A DNA stretch of 6,445 nucleotides from UBA6183 sp964545895. Its GTDB lineage: Bacteria; Bacteroidota; Bacteroidia; UKL13-3. The notes beneath the pieces were generated by a model, which was not told the DNA's origin, made no database searches, and saw nothing but the letters and a program-made list of their open reading frames with translations. This document shows, piece after piece, positions 1-6,445 of the stretch. A program made the translations under genes and the position numbers. The stretch's first letter is position 1. Each line of letters starts with the position of its first letter. Where the stretch lies: contig CAZJHS010000123.1 in the NCBI GenBank assembly GCA_964545895.1, forward strand, positions 1-6,445, given 5' to 3'.

Positions 1-2
1 TT

Positions 3-326
3 ACTGCACAAGGCAAGGTAAACTACTATCGTTTAAAAATGGTGGATGCTAAAAACACCGATTACTCTAATGTTGTTTCTATTGCTAATAATGAGGTAAC
101 GCAAACCATTGACGTTTATCCTAATCCAACAAATAAATATCTTACAATTAATGTTCCGCAAGGAGAAACCATAGTTGGAGTAGAAATATTTAGCGTAAAC
201 GGAACTAGCTTATTAAAAGCCGATAACCAGAATATACTGGATGTTTCAACTCTTGAAGATGGGCTATATCTTGTTGTAATAAATACACTTTCGGGTAAAT
301 CACAAGTTAAATTCCTAAAAAACTAA
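3..326 (+). CDS. T9SS type A sorting domain-containing secreted protein (3' end only)
   Basis: The open frame runs in from the left edge, so only the last 107 residues are visible; the internal Met codon at 39 is not the start. The residues before it (GKVNYYRLKMVD, then YSNVVSI) match the linker that often precedes a Por secretion tail. The sorting domain spans about 108-323: it opens with DVYPNP, continues through a VEIFSVNG strand and an LEDGLYLV segment, and ends with KSQVKFLKN just before TAA. In this family (TIGR04183/PF18962 type) the domain directs a Sec-exported protein through the type IX secretion system of Bacteroidota, usually with cleavage of the tail and attachment to or release from the cell surface. 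The catalytic or binding part of the protein lies outside the window, so its substrate and function cannot be given. No clear hairpin terminator follows the stop. Confidence 0.93.
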   Translation, partial: TAQGKVNYYRLKMVDAKNTDYSNVVSIANNEVTQTIDVYPNPTNKYLTINVPQGETIVGVEIFSVNGTSLLKADNQNILDVSTLEDGLYLVVINTLSGKSQVKFLKN

Positions 327-433
327 TCGCATTTATAAAAAGTTAACAATTCGTTATTTTAATTAGCTTTTATATCATCAACCAAAATGATAATTTGCGA
401 GCAATTAGGTACGAGAAATCAAAAGAAACAGAA
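327..433 (+). promoter_or_regulatory. AT-rich intergenic region, probable promoter of the next gene
   Basis: This gap separates the T9SS cargo gene from the exported low-complexity protein. A TAATTTG string at 391-397 resembles the Bacteroidota -7 element (TAnnTTTG) but has one spacer base too few. No good -33 TTTG partner is present, only a T run near 368-371. There is a weak possible stem between AACTAAT near 321 and ATTAGCTTTT near 362, with a loop of over 30 bases; it is too poor to call a terminator. No Shine-Dalgarno sequence precedes the start; the region just before it is A-rich, as is usual in this phylum. Whether the downstream gene has its own promoter or is read through from upstream is unresolved. 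Confidence 0.25.
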
Positions 434-1057
434 ATGACATTTACCCCTATAATGAAATTTGTTTTTGCTTGTCTCCTTGTGTTTTCACTAACTTCAGTAT
501 TTGCTCAAAAGGGCAACTACAATGATTATAATGAAGACGAAGATTACGACTACAGCGAAAACAATTACAACAACGACTATTACGAGCGATACAGCGAAGC
601 TGAGTATAAGAGGCGCAACGAACGCTTTTACAAAAAAAGCTACAGAGAAGAAGACTTGTATAATGGTGGTTACAGAAATCGTAATTACTCTGACAATAAC
701 CCTAACGGTAGTGGTGTAGGTGGTTGGAGTTTATTTAACTTTAACAAGAAAAACAACAACGATGCAACAAACGATATACCCGATAACGAACCTAAAAAGT
801 TTAATCGTTATGATGGTATAGAAAACGGAGTTGGAGAAGCTAAAGACCCAAAAGGAAATACATTTAGCGAAACACCTGGCAATTTTGAGCCAGGCAAAGG
901 ACAAGAAAAACCAGGTGATGACCAAGACAGTAAAACTGTACCACCGCCACCAGATGAACCAGATGTACCTGTTGATACAGCTATCCCTTTTTTAATTATA
1001 GCTGGTATATTATTAGCGACATTAAAATTTATACCTAATAAAAAAGCATCGGTTTAA
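434..1057 (+). CDS. Exported low-complexity protein with proline-rich, membrane-segment, basic C-terminal tail; function unknown
   Basis: I do not recognise this protein. With the ATG at 434 it has 207 residues. Residues 7-24 (MKFVFACLLVFSLTSVFA) form a clear signal peptide with likely cleavage at A24/Q25. ATG 452 would start exactly at that MKF and is an equally good start; a TTG at 395 adds 13 residues and is less likely. Residues about 27-95 are low complexity, rich in Tyr, Asn, Asp, Glu and Arg. Next come a Gly/Asn patch, a GNFEPGKGQEKPG stretch, and four prolines at 170-173 followed by DEPDVPVD. Residues about 184-200 are hydrophobic (IPFLIIAGILLATLKFI) and the protein ends NKKASV. Signal peptide, outer domain, membrane segment and basic tail suggest a type I inner-membrane protein, or one carrying a cleavable C-terminal sorting tail; this is inference. 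The sequence encoding the final residues and the stop codon is part of the terminator hairpin. Confidence 0.8.
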   Translation: MTFTPIMKFVFACLLVFSLTSVFAQKGNYNDYNEDEDYDYSENNYNNDYYERYSEAEYKRRNERFYKKSYREEDLYNGGYRNRNYSDNNPNGSGVGGWSLFNFNKKNNNDATNDIPDNEPKKFNRYDGIENGVGEAKDPKGNTFSETPGNFEPGKGQEKPGDDQDSKTVPPPPDEPDVPVDTAIPFLIIAGILLATLKFIPNKKASV

Positions 1058-1071
1058 CCGATGCTTTTTTT
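1040..1071. terminator. Bidirectional intrinsic terminator between convergent genes
   Basis: GCATCGGTT (1046-1054) pairs perfectly with AACCGATGC (1056-1064) around position 1055, giving a 7-bp GC-containing core plus two T-A pairs that probably open into a small loop. The stem is flanked by an A run (1040-1045) and a T run (1065-1071), so it reads as an intrinsic terminator on both strands. The + strand gene ends inside it, with TAA at 1055-1057 in the loop. The - strand gene's stop codon (1073-1075) lies just before the hairpin in that gene's direction of transcription. One element therefore ends both convergent transcripts. Confidence 0.9.
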
Positions 1072-1072
1072 A

Positions 1073-3094
1073 TTAACGCAGTTGTGTAAATACATTTGCT
1101 AGGCTTGTTTGTGGCAAGCCACATGTTTTATTGTAACAAACATAATAGCGCGTAATATCTTCTATTGATTTATCGGCTAATAATGGAATAGTAGATGATT
1201 TAGCTAGTGCAGCTACTACTTTATTAGGTATGTATTTTTGATGCAGATTAACCAAATCTGTTTGGGCTTTAGCACCCGCAATTACCACTTGATATAAACC
1301 ATAATGTTGGGTTAGTAAAACCTGCATCCAATTGCTGTAGCCTGAAGGGAACTTTTCTATTTTTGACTGCACACTTAGTAACATGTTTTGTGCCATTTGA
1401 TGGTAACTCTCCTCATCATAAAAATAGCCCAATAAAACTAAGCAGTTTGCAAGTACAGAATTAGCCGAAGGAATTACATCATCATTCAAATCAATTTTAC
1501 GTGTAACTAATTGCGCATCATGTTTTGATTTAAAATAAAACAACTCCTGTTCTTCATCGTAAAAATTGGCAACAGATTCATCCATTAATTTCTTTGCAAC
1601 ATTTAGGTAGTGCTCCTCGCCTGTTGCCTCAAATAGTTTTATAAATGCTTGGCAACACATGGCGTAATCTTCGGCAAAAGCATTAACGGTTGCTTCGCCA
1701 TTTTTGTAAATACGTTTCAATCCATTTTTGCTGTATAAATTAGCTTCAATAAATTGAGCCGCTAACACTGCTGATGCTAAAAAATCATGCTGACCAAAAG
1801 TTAGATAAGCATCTGCCAAAGCTTCTATCATTAAAGCATTCCAACTGCATATCATTTTATCATCAAGGCCAGGAGCTACTCGTTTGTTACGTGCTTGCAA
1901 TAATAATTGCTTACATGTTTCTATTGTCTTTTCTATTTCAGCAATAGGCTTTCCAGTAAGTTGTTCCAACTCTTGGTTGCTGCGGGTTTTGTATAAAATA
2001 TTACTTTGATGCTCCCAGTTTCCGTAGACATCAACACTAAAGTAAAGACTAAATAGAGGTTCGTTTGCACCTAATAACTCTTGCAACTCACGCTGTTTCC
2101 ATATGTAGTATTTACCCTCAACACCTTCGCTATCGGCATCTAATGCACTATAAAAATAGCCTTGTGGGGCCATTAACTCACGCCTTACAAAATTTATGGT
2201 TTGAAACACCACCTTACTGTAAAGTGGATTTTGAGTTTGCTGATATGCTTTACAATACAAACTAATGAGTTGCGCATTATCATATAACATTTTTTCGAAG
2301 TGAGGCACCTTCCAGTAACTATCAACGCTGTATCGGGCAAAGCCTCCACCAACTTGATCATAAATACCGCCTTCGGCCATTTTTGTTAGTGTGCAGTTTA
2401 CTGCATCTAACAATTCAGTATCGTTGGTATAGTGTTGTTGTTGCAAAAATAAATTCCAATTACTTGGCATCGGAAACTTAGGAGCCCAACTAAAACCACC
2501 AAATACCGTATCAAAATTTGCCTTCCAATTATTTACTATTTGCGTTATTTGATTGGCATCTATTAACTTATTGGTTGTGGCAGCAGGCAGTATATTAAGC
2601 TTACGAATTCCGTTGGTTAAATCGGTAGCATACTCAAGCGCTTGTTCGCGTTTATTGGCATAAAAATCGGCCAATGAAGTTAGTATTCGCTCCCACTCGG
2701 CTTTAGGAAAATAAGTGCCGCCATGCACTGGGCGGCCATCGGGCAAGGTAAAACAATTAAGCGGCCAACCGCCTTGGCCAGTTAATAGTTGCACCGCATC
2801 CATATACAGCTGATCAACATCTGGGCGCTCTTCTCTATCTACTTTAATGCATACAAAATGTTTATTCATAATAGCAGCAGTGTCTTCTTGTTCAAAACAC
2901 TCATGCTCCATAACATGGCACCAATGGCAAGCCGAATATCCAATACTTACTAGCACTAACTTATCTTCGTTACGCGCTTTCTCAAAAGCTTCATCGCACC
3001 AAGGATACCAATTTACAGGATTGTGTGCGTGCTGCAGCAAATAAGGGCTGCTAGCATGTATAAGTTTATTAGTGAATTTGTGTGTATCTGTCAT
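1073..3094 (-). CDS. DUF255 / SPATA20 (YyaL)-family thioredoxin domain-containing protein
   Basis: This is a full-length cytoplasmic protein of 673 residues counted from the ATG at 3094; a TTG at 3103 would add three residues but is less likely. The N-terminal part is the DUF255 thioredoxin-like domain: SSPYLLQHAHNPVNWYPW near residues 15-32, the CHWC active-site-like motif at 56-59, KVDREERPDVD at about 84-94 and GGWPLNCF at 108-115. The remainder is the alpha/alpha-toroid, glycosidase/epimerase-like part, with the family signatures GGFSWAPKFP (199-208), GGIYDQVGGGF (242-252), VPHFEKMLYDNAQL (263-276), DADSEGVEGKYYIW (319-332) and DDKMICSWNAL (411-421). A terminal pair, C653 and C658 (CYNKTC), also matches the family. 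No signal peptide is present. The family is widespread from bacteria to the human SPATA20, but its substrate is not established; a redox role is inferred from CHWC only. It lies 22 bases after the DUF4153 gene and is probably co-transcribed with it. Confidence 0.95.
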   Translation of the reverse strand: MTDTHKFTNKLIHASSPYLLQHAHNPVNWYPWCDEAFEKARNEDKLVLVSIGYSACHWCHVMEHECFEQEDTAAIMNKHFVCIKVDREERPDVDQLYMDAVQLLTGQGGWPLNCFTLPDGRPVHGGTYFPKAEWERILTSLADFYANKREQALEYATDLTNGIRKLNILPAATTNKLIDANQITQIVNNWKANFDTVFGGFSWAPKFPMPSNWNLFLQQQHYTNDTELLDAVNCTLTKMAEGGIYDQVGGGFARYSVDSYWKVPHFEKMLYDNAQLISLYCKAYQQTQNPLYSKVVFQTINFVRRELMAPQGYFYSALDADSEGVEGKYYIWKQRELQELLGANEPLFSLYFSVDVYGNWEHQSNILYKTRSNQELEQLTGKPIAEIEKTIETCKQLLLQARNKRVAPGLDDKMICSWNALMIEALADAYLTFGQHDFLASAVLAAQFIEANLYSKNGLKRIYKNGEATVNAFAEDYAMCCQAFIKLFEATGEEHYLNVAKKLMDESVANFYDEEQELFYFKSKHDAQLVTRKIDLNDDVIPSANSVLANCLVLLGYFYDEESYHQMAQNMLLSVQSKIEKFPSGYSNWMQVLLTQHYGLYQVVIAGAKAQTDLVNLHQKYIPNKVVAALAKSSTIPLLADKSIEDITRYYVCYNKTCGLPQTSLANVFTQLR

Positions 3095-3116
3095 GAAGGG
3101 CAAAACTAATGCATTG

Positions 3117-4874
3117 CTATTTTACTTTAAGATAAAATGTGCCTTTCCAACTATCAATATCTACCGAATCCTTTTGGCTCCAATAGTTCCCATTAACTTC
3201 GGTTAATAACAAGCGTACTTCGTAATGCGCACTACTTCCTGATATGGTCATTGCATCCATACCAAAATTATCAGAACTGTTTTCGGTATTGGCCCATACT
3301 TTTGCCTTAGTTATTGGATTAAGTGTAATGCGTTCATTGTTTATTAGCACATCAACCAAAGGCCCTTTATAACTTAACGCTAACTTAGTAATTGGCGTTG
3401 ATGGTGGTAACTCAATTTTATCTGTATAATCGTTTGTTGTATTACGAAAAGCGAGCCACATAAAATCATAAGGCTGCGCTGGGTAAGCTTTATCTTGTTG
3501 TAATGATGCCGAAAAATAATCGCCATAATCTTCGTTGGTCGAATACCTATTTACAAACTCAATGTTTTCAGAAATCAACACATCATTAATAGTTAACTTT
3601 AAATCAGTGGTATCGTTTTTAAATGCTTTAGGAAAATAAGGTTGAAGATTGTTGTGATTAAAGTTGTTAAACAAATACAATGCAGTTGATGAAATTTCTT
3701 TGCGTTGCTCAAAAGTTAATCCTTTTGTTTGATGAATTTGAAGCAACTCTTTTAACCTACTTGTTTGGCTTATTTGTGCTACACCACTTGCGCTTTGTGG
3801 ACCATACAGCGATATCAACCCAACTATACTTAATGATATTGGAATAAGTTTAATATGATAGTTTGGCTTTAGAATACTGTACAGTGTAATGAAGGTAAGC
3901 CAACAAGCTAATATAAATACATAATATCGCTCAATAGTTACTCCGTAGGCAGATATGCGGTAACCTATGGCCCAAAATAGCAAACCAATTAGTGGCAATA
4001 TGAGTATAAAAAACCACTTCGAAAATTGATTAATCCATTTGTGATCGGACAAATGACGCAAAGGATAAACCAATAACATGGATAGAATTCCGGCAACAGA
4101 AAAAACTAAAATAAGTATGCTTACCCATCCTTCGGGCAAAGAGAATAAAATAAGTATTTTAGACTCGTAACTGAGTAAAATAATCAGATATATAACTACC
4201 AAAGGAATTAACACAAACTGGGTAAAGTTTTTTAATCCTTTGGGGTAAGTTAACTGTTCATGAATTTCGTTACCCTTTGGTAATCCGCTTAAAAAGAAAA
4301 TGGTATTAAATAATCCAGCAATTAAAACAAATATCTCTCCGTAAATTTTGCCATCAATTTTTACATCAAACAAATTATCAATAGCCACTAAAGCAAAGTT
4401 TAAACCTAACGTTAGCACACCACTGTAAAGACCCGAAGTTAAAATTCTAACAAATAGATTTTTATTGAAATTCCAAAACTCATCAACCCTATTGCTTTTT
4501 ATAAAAACCAGGTATGATGATACTAAATGTAAAGTAACATTTAATACAAAAAAACGAATACCATCTACCTCGGTTAACTTATCGCTTAGGGTAAAATAAT
4601 AGCCAACTAAAGCTAAGGCAAGTAATAACTGAATTGCGTATTTGTATAGCTTTTTAGCATGACTGCGCTCGGCCCATAAAGCATAATTAAAAAATGAAAC
4701 CAAGCCTAATGCTGCGCATAGAATAAGTTTAACCCTGAAATTTTCATCGCCAATTCGCTCAATGGCCATAATGGCTGATAACGTTCCGAGCAATGCACTT
4801 AAGCAAGCTAACGGAAAACGAATTATGGTGGCAAAGGCCGATGATAAAATGTAATCAAGCGATGGTAAGCGCAT
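3117..4874 (-). CDS. DUF4153 domain-containing multi-pass inner-membrane protein
   Basis: This is a 585-residue protein starting at an ATG and ending in TAG. The first roughly 360 residues hold about eleven hydrophobic segments by eye (near 16-36, 48-68, 77-95, 106-125, 147-166, 178-198, 216-236, 249-271, 285-303, 315-334 and 341-357). The stretch LFVRILTSGLYSGVLTLGLN followed by FALVAIDNLFDV (about 140-171), and the FLSGLPKGNE that follows, are the features by which I assign DUF4153. The last 225 or so residues are soluble, with a YGDYFSAS motif near 450-457 and predicted beta-rich sequence; with eleven segments and a cytoplasmic N-terminus this part would be periplasmic. The molecular function of the family is unknown. 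It is the first gene of a two-gene - strand unit, followed by the thioredoxin-domain gene, and is divergent from the YifB gene. The number and orientation of the membrane segments are estimates. Confidence 0.87.
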   Translation of the reverse strand: MRLPSLDYILSSAFATIIRFPLACLSALLGTLSAIMAIERIGDENFRVKLILCAALGLVSFFNYALWAERSHAKKLYKYAIQLLLALALVGYYFTLSDKLTEVDGIRFFVLNVTLHLVSSYLVFIKSNRVDEFWNFNKNLFVRILTSGLYSGVLTLGLNFALVAIDNLFDVKIDGKIYGEIFVLIAGLFNTIFFLSGLPKGNEIHEQLTYPKGLKNFTQFVLIPLVVIYLIILLSYESKILILFSLPEGWVSILILVFSVAGILSMLLVYPLRHLSDHKWINQFSKWFFILILPLIGLLFWAIGYRISAYGVTIERYYVFILACWLTFITLYSILKPNYHIKLIPISLSIVGLISLYGPQSASGVAQISQTSRLKELLQIHQTKGLTFEQRKEISSTALYLFNNFNHNNLQPYFPKAFKNDTTDLKLTINDVLISENIEFVNRYSTNEDYGDYFSASLQQDKAYPAQPYDFMWLAFRNTTNDYTDKIELPPSTPITKLALSYKGPLVDVLINNERITLNPITKAKVWANTENSSDNFGMDAMTISGSSAHYEVRLLLTEVNGNYWSQKDSVDIDSWKGTFYLKVK

Positions 4875-4970
4875 AGTATTTAATTTTTTAGCTAACGGAA
4901 ATATACATGTTAATATTTTATAATACTGATATAAATGTTTATTTCGTACATAAAAAATAGACTCCCCCCT
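4875..4970. promoter_or_regulatory. Divergent promoter region between the DUF4153 and yifB-like genes
   Basis: This very AT-rich gap must carry the start signals for two genes reading away from each other. On the - strand, TATATTTC (4905 down to 4898) matches seven of eight positions of the Bacteroidota -7 consensus TAnnTTTG and lies 23 bases before the DUF4153 start codon; no clear -33 TTTG was found. On the + strand an exact TATAAT sits at 4919-4924, 46 bases before the yifB start, also without a good upstream partner. A run of six C (4964-4969) lies directly before the yifB ATG where a ribosome binding site would be expected. The role as a promoter region follows from the gene arrangement; the individual boxes are weak. 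Confidence 0.4.
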
Positions 4971-6445
4971 ATGCTAGTTAAAACTTTTGGAAGTGCCGTA
5001 TATGGTGTTAATGCAGTTACCATAACTATAGAAGTTAATGTATCTGATAAAGGTGTTGGATACAGTTTAGTTGGGTTACCAGATAATGCTGTAAAAGAAG
5101 GCCACCAACGTATTGAAACAGCCGTAAAAAATATTGGTTTAAAAATGCCTCGTTTACGTGTGGTTATTAATATGGCTCCTGCTGATATACGAAAAGAAGG
5201 TTCATCGTATGATTTACCCATTGCACTTGGTTACTTAGCTGGCTCCGAACAGTTAAATGGAGATGACTTACACAAGTATATTATTATGGGCGAATTGGCC
5301 TTAGATGGCACTTTAAAACCAATTAAAGGTGCATTGCCAATTGCCATACAAGCACGTAAAGAAGGTTACGAAGGTTTTATTTTACCTAAAGAAAATGCTA
5401 GAGAAGCAGCAATTGTAAACAACCTAAAAGTACTTGGAGCCGATAACATAAAAGAGGTTATTGATTTTTTTAATGGCGATGGAACCATAGAGCAATTTGA
5501 AATTGATACCCGTGCAGAATTTGAAAATAATATTAACAAAAACGATAATGATTTTGCTGATGTACGCGGACAAGAAAACATAAAACGTGCATTAGAAATT
5601 GCCGCTGCGGGTGGTCATAATGTAATACTTATTGGCCCACCGGGTGCGGGTAAAACCATGCTAGCTAAACGTTTGCCAAGTATACTGCCTCCACTTAATT
5701 TACACGAGGCTTTAGAAACAACCAAAATACACTCGGTAGCAGGAAGATTGAACAAAGAAACTTCGCTTATTTACCAACGCCCATTTAGAAGTCCACACCA
5801 TACTATTTCGGATATTGCCTTGGTTGGTGGCGGTAATAATCCACAACCTGGCGAAATTAGTTTAGCACATAATGGTGTTTTATTTTTAGATGAATTACCC
5901 GAGTTTAAGCGAACTGTTTTAGAGGTAATGCGACAGCCTTTAGAAGAAAGACGAATTACTATTTCTCGTGCTAAATTTTCTATCGAATATCCATCAAGTT
6001 TTATGCTTATTGCTTCTATGAATCCTTGTCCGTGTGGGTATTTTAATCACCCCGAAAAAGAATGTGTTTGCGGACCCGGAATGGTGCAACGCTACCTGAG
6101 TAAAGTATCAGGACCATTGCTTGACAGGATTGATATTCATATTGAAGTTACACCAGTAGATTTTGATCAACTATCGGATATGCGAAAAGCTGAAAAAAGC
6201 GAGAACATACGCGAAAGGGTAATGCAGGCTCGTGATATTCAAACCAAACGATTTACCGAAAATGAAGGCATACATAGCAATGCCATGATGAGTAGTACCA
6301 AGGTGCGAGAAGTATGCCAGATAAATGCAGCTGGACAAACACTTTTAAAAACCGCCATGAATAGGCTGCAACTTTCGGCACGTGCTTACGATAGAATTTT
6401 AAAAGTTGCGCGTACCATTGCCGACTTGGATGCCAGTGAAGAAAT
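4971..6445 (+). CDS. YifB/ComM-family Mg-chelatase-like AAA+ ATPase (3' end cut by window edge)
   Basis: The frame stays open from the ATG at 4971 to the right edge (491 full codons); relatives are about 510 residues, so only the last few are missing. The start MLVKTFGSAVYGVNA is the usual family N-terminus. An in-frame ATG at 4935, just after a TAA at 4932, would add 12 residues and is less likely. The N-terminal ChlI-like domain includes VGLPDNAVKEGHQRIETA and the INMAPADIRKEGSSYDLPIA stretch. The AAA+ module has Walker A GPPGAGKT at 222-229, RPFRSPHHT, Walker B LFLDE with D307/E308, and SGPLLDRIDIH with R386. Two CxC pairs (C353/C355 and C365/C367) in NPCPCGY and ECVCGP match the four-Cys version of the family and could bind a metal. 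The C-terminal LSARAYDRILKVARTIADL begins near 469. ComM in other bacteria is a hexameric helicase that drives branch migration during natural transformation; whether this homologue does so here is inferred. No competence genes are visible alongside it. Confidence 0.95.
   Translation, partial: MLVKTFGSAVYGVNAVTITIEVNVSDKGVGYSLVGLPDNAVKEGHQRIETAVKNIGLKMPRLRVVINMAPADIRKEGSSYDLPIALGYLAGSEQLNGDDLHKYIIMGELALDGTLKPIKGALPIAIQARKEGYEGFILPKENAREAAIVNNLKVLGADNIKEVIDFFNGDGTIEQFEIDTRAEFENNINKNDNDFADVRGQENIKRALEIAAAGGHNVILIGPPGAGKTMLAKRLPSILPPLNLHEALETTKIHSVAGRLNKETSLIYQRPFRSPHHTISDIALVGGGNNPQPGEISLAHNGVLFLDELPEFKRTVLEVMRQPLEERRITISRAKFSIEYPSSFMLIASMNPCPCGYFNHPEKECVCGPGMVQRYLSKVSGPLLDRIDIHIEVTPVDFDQLSDMRKAEKSENIRERVMQARDIQTKRFTENEGIHSNAMMSSTKVREVCQINAAGQTLLKTAMNRLQLSARAYDRILKVARTIADLDASEE

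Noticed and set aside
327..372. Possible terminator after the T9SS cargo gene
   Set aside because: The only pairing seen is a short bulged AT stem with a loop of over 30 bases; it lacks a GC core.
452..493. Possible lipoprotein signal (Cys in FVFACLLV) in the small exported protein
   Set aside because: The cysteine falls only six residues into the MKF signal peptide, before most of the hydrophobic core, so it does not fit a lipobox; a normal signal peptidase I site (VFA/Q) fits better.
501..719. Thr-rich frame of 72 codons on the + strand
   Set aside because: It is the shifted reading of the Asn/Tyr-rich low-complexity region of the exported protein; its strange composition follows from the repeated AAC/TAC codons.
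4911..4925. AT-rich near-palindrome TAATATTTTATAATA as an operator
   Set aside because: The symmetry is imperfect and is expected by chance in sequence this AT-rich; no second copy is present.
4910..5221. Open frame of 103 codons on the - strand
   Set aside because: It lies opposite the conserved N-terminal domain of the YifB/ComM gene, and its translation shows no recognisable domain; it is an antisense shadow.
5366..5581. Open frame of 71 codons on the - strand
   Set aside because: It is opposite the YifB/ComM coding sequence and has no start context or recognisable product.

Overview
The window looks like ordinary chromosomal DNA from a low-GC member of the Bacteroidota. The evidence is a C-terminal type IX secretion (T9SS) sorting domain on the first gene, starts without recognisable Shine-Dalgarno sequences, and a DUF4153 membrane protein of the type common in this phylum. 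Genus and species cannot be told from the sequence. No RNA gene, CRISPR array, insertion sequence or sign of recent transfer was seen, and no stretch over 300 bases lacks a gene.

Layout from left to right: (1) the 3' end of a secreted protein with a T9SS type A sorting domain, + strand, cut by the left edge; (2) a 107-base gap and then a 207-residue, unrecognised exported protein on the + strand, with a signal peptide, a Tyr/Asn/acidic low-complexity region, a proline-rich stretch and a C-terminal membrane segment with a basic tail; (3) a perfect hairpin with A and T tracts that serves as a shared bidirectional terminator between this gene and the convergent gene to its right; (4) a - strand pair, transcribed right to left, of a DUF4153 multi-pass membrane protein followed 22 bases later by a DUF255/SPATA20-type thioredoxin-domain protein with a CHWC motif; (5) a 96-base divergent intergenic region; (6) on the + strand, most of a YifB/ComM-family AAA+ ATPase, cut by the right edge perhaps 20 residues before its end.

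How the genes work together: the two - strand genes are close enough to be one transcription unit, but the families do not give a known shared pathway. The YifB/ComM protein is a DNA-processing ATPase unrelated to them. The first two genes both make exported proteins, and nothing else ties them together. I found no convincing new multi-gene system. The items most worth a second look are the small exported protein with its three-part C-terminal tail, and the terminator whose loop contains that gene's stop codon.
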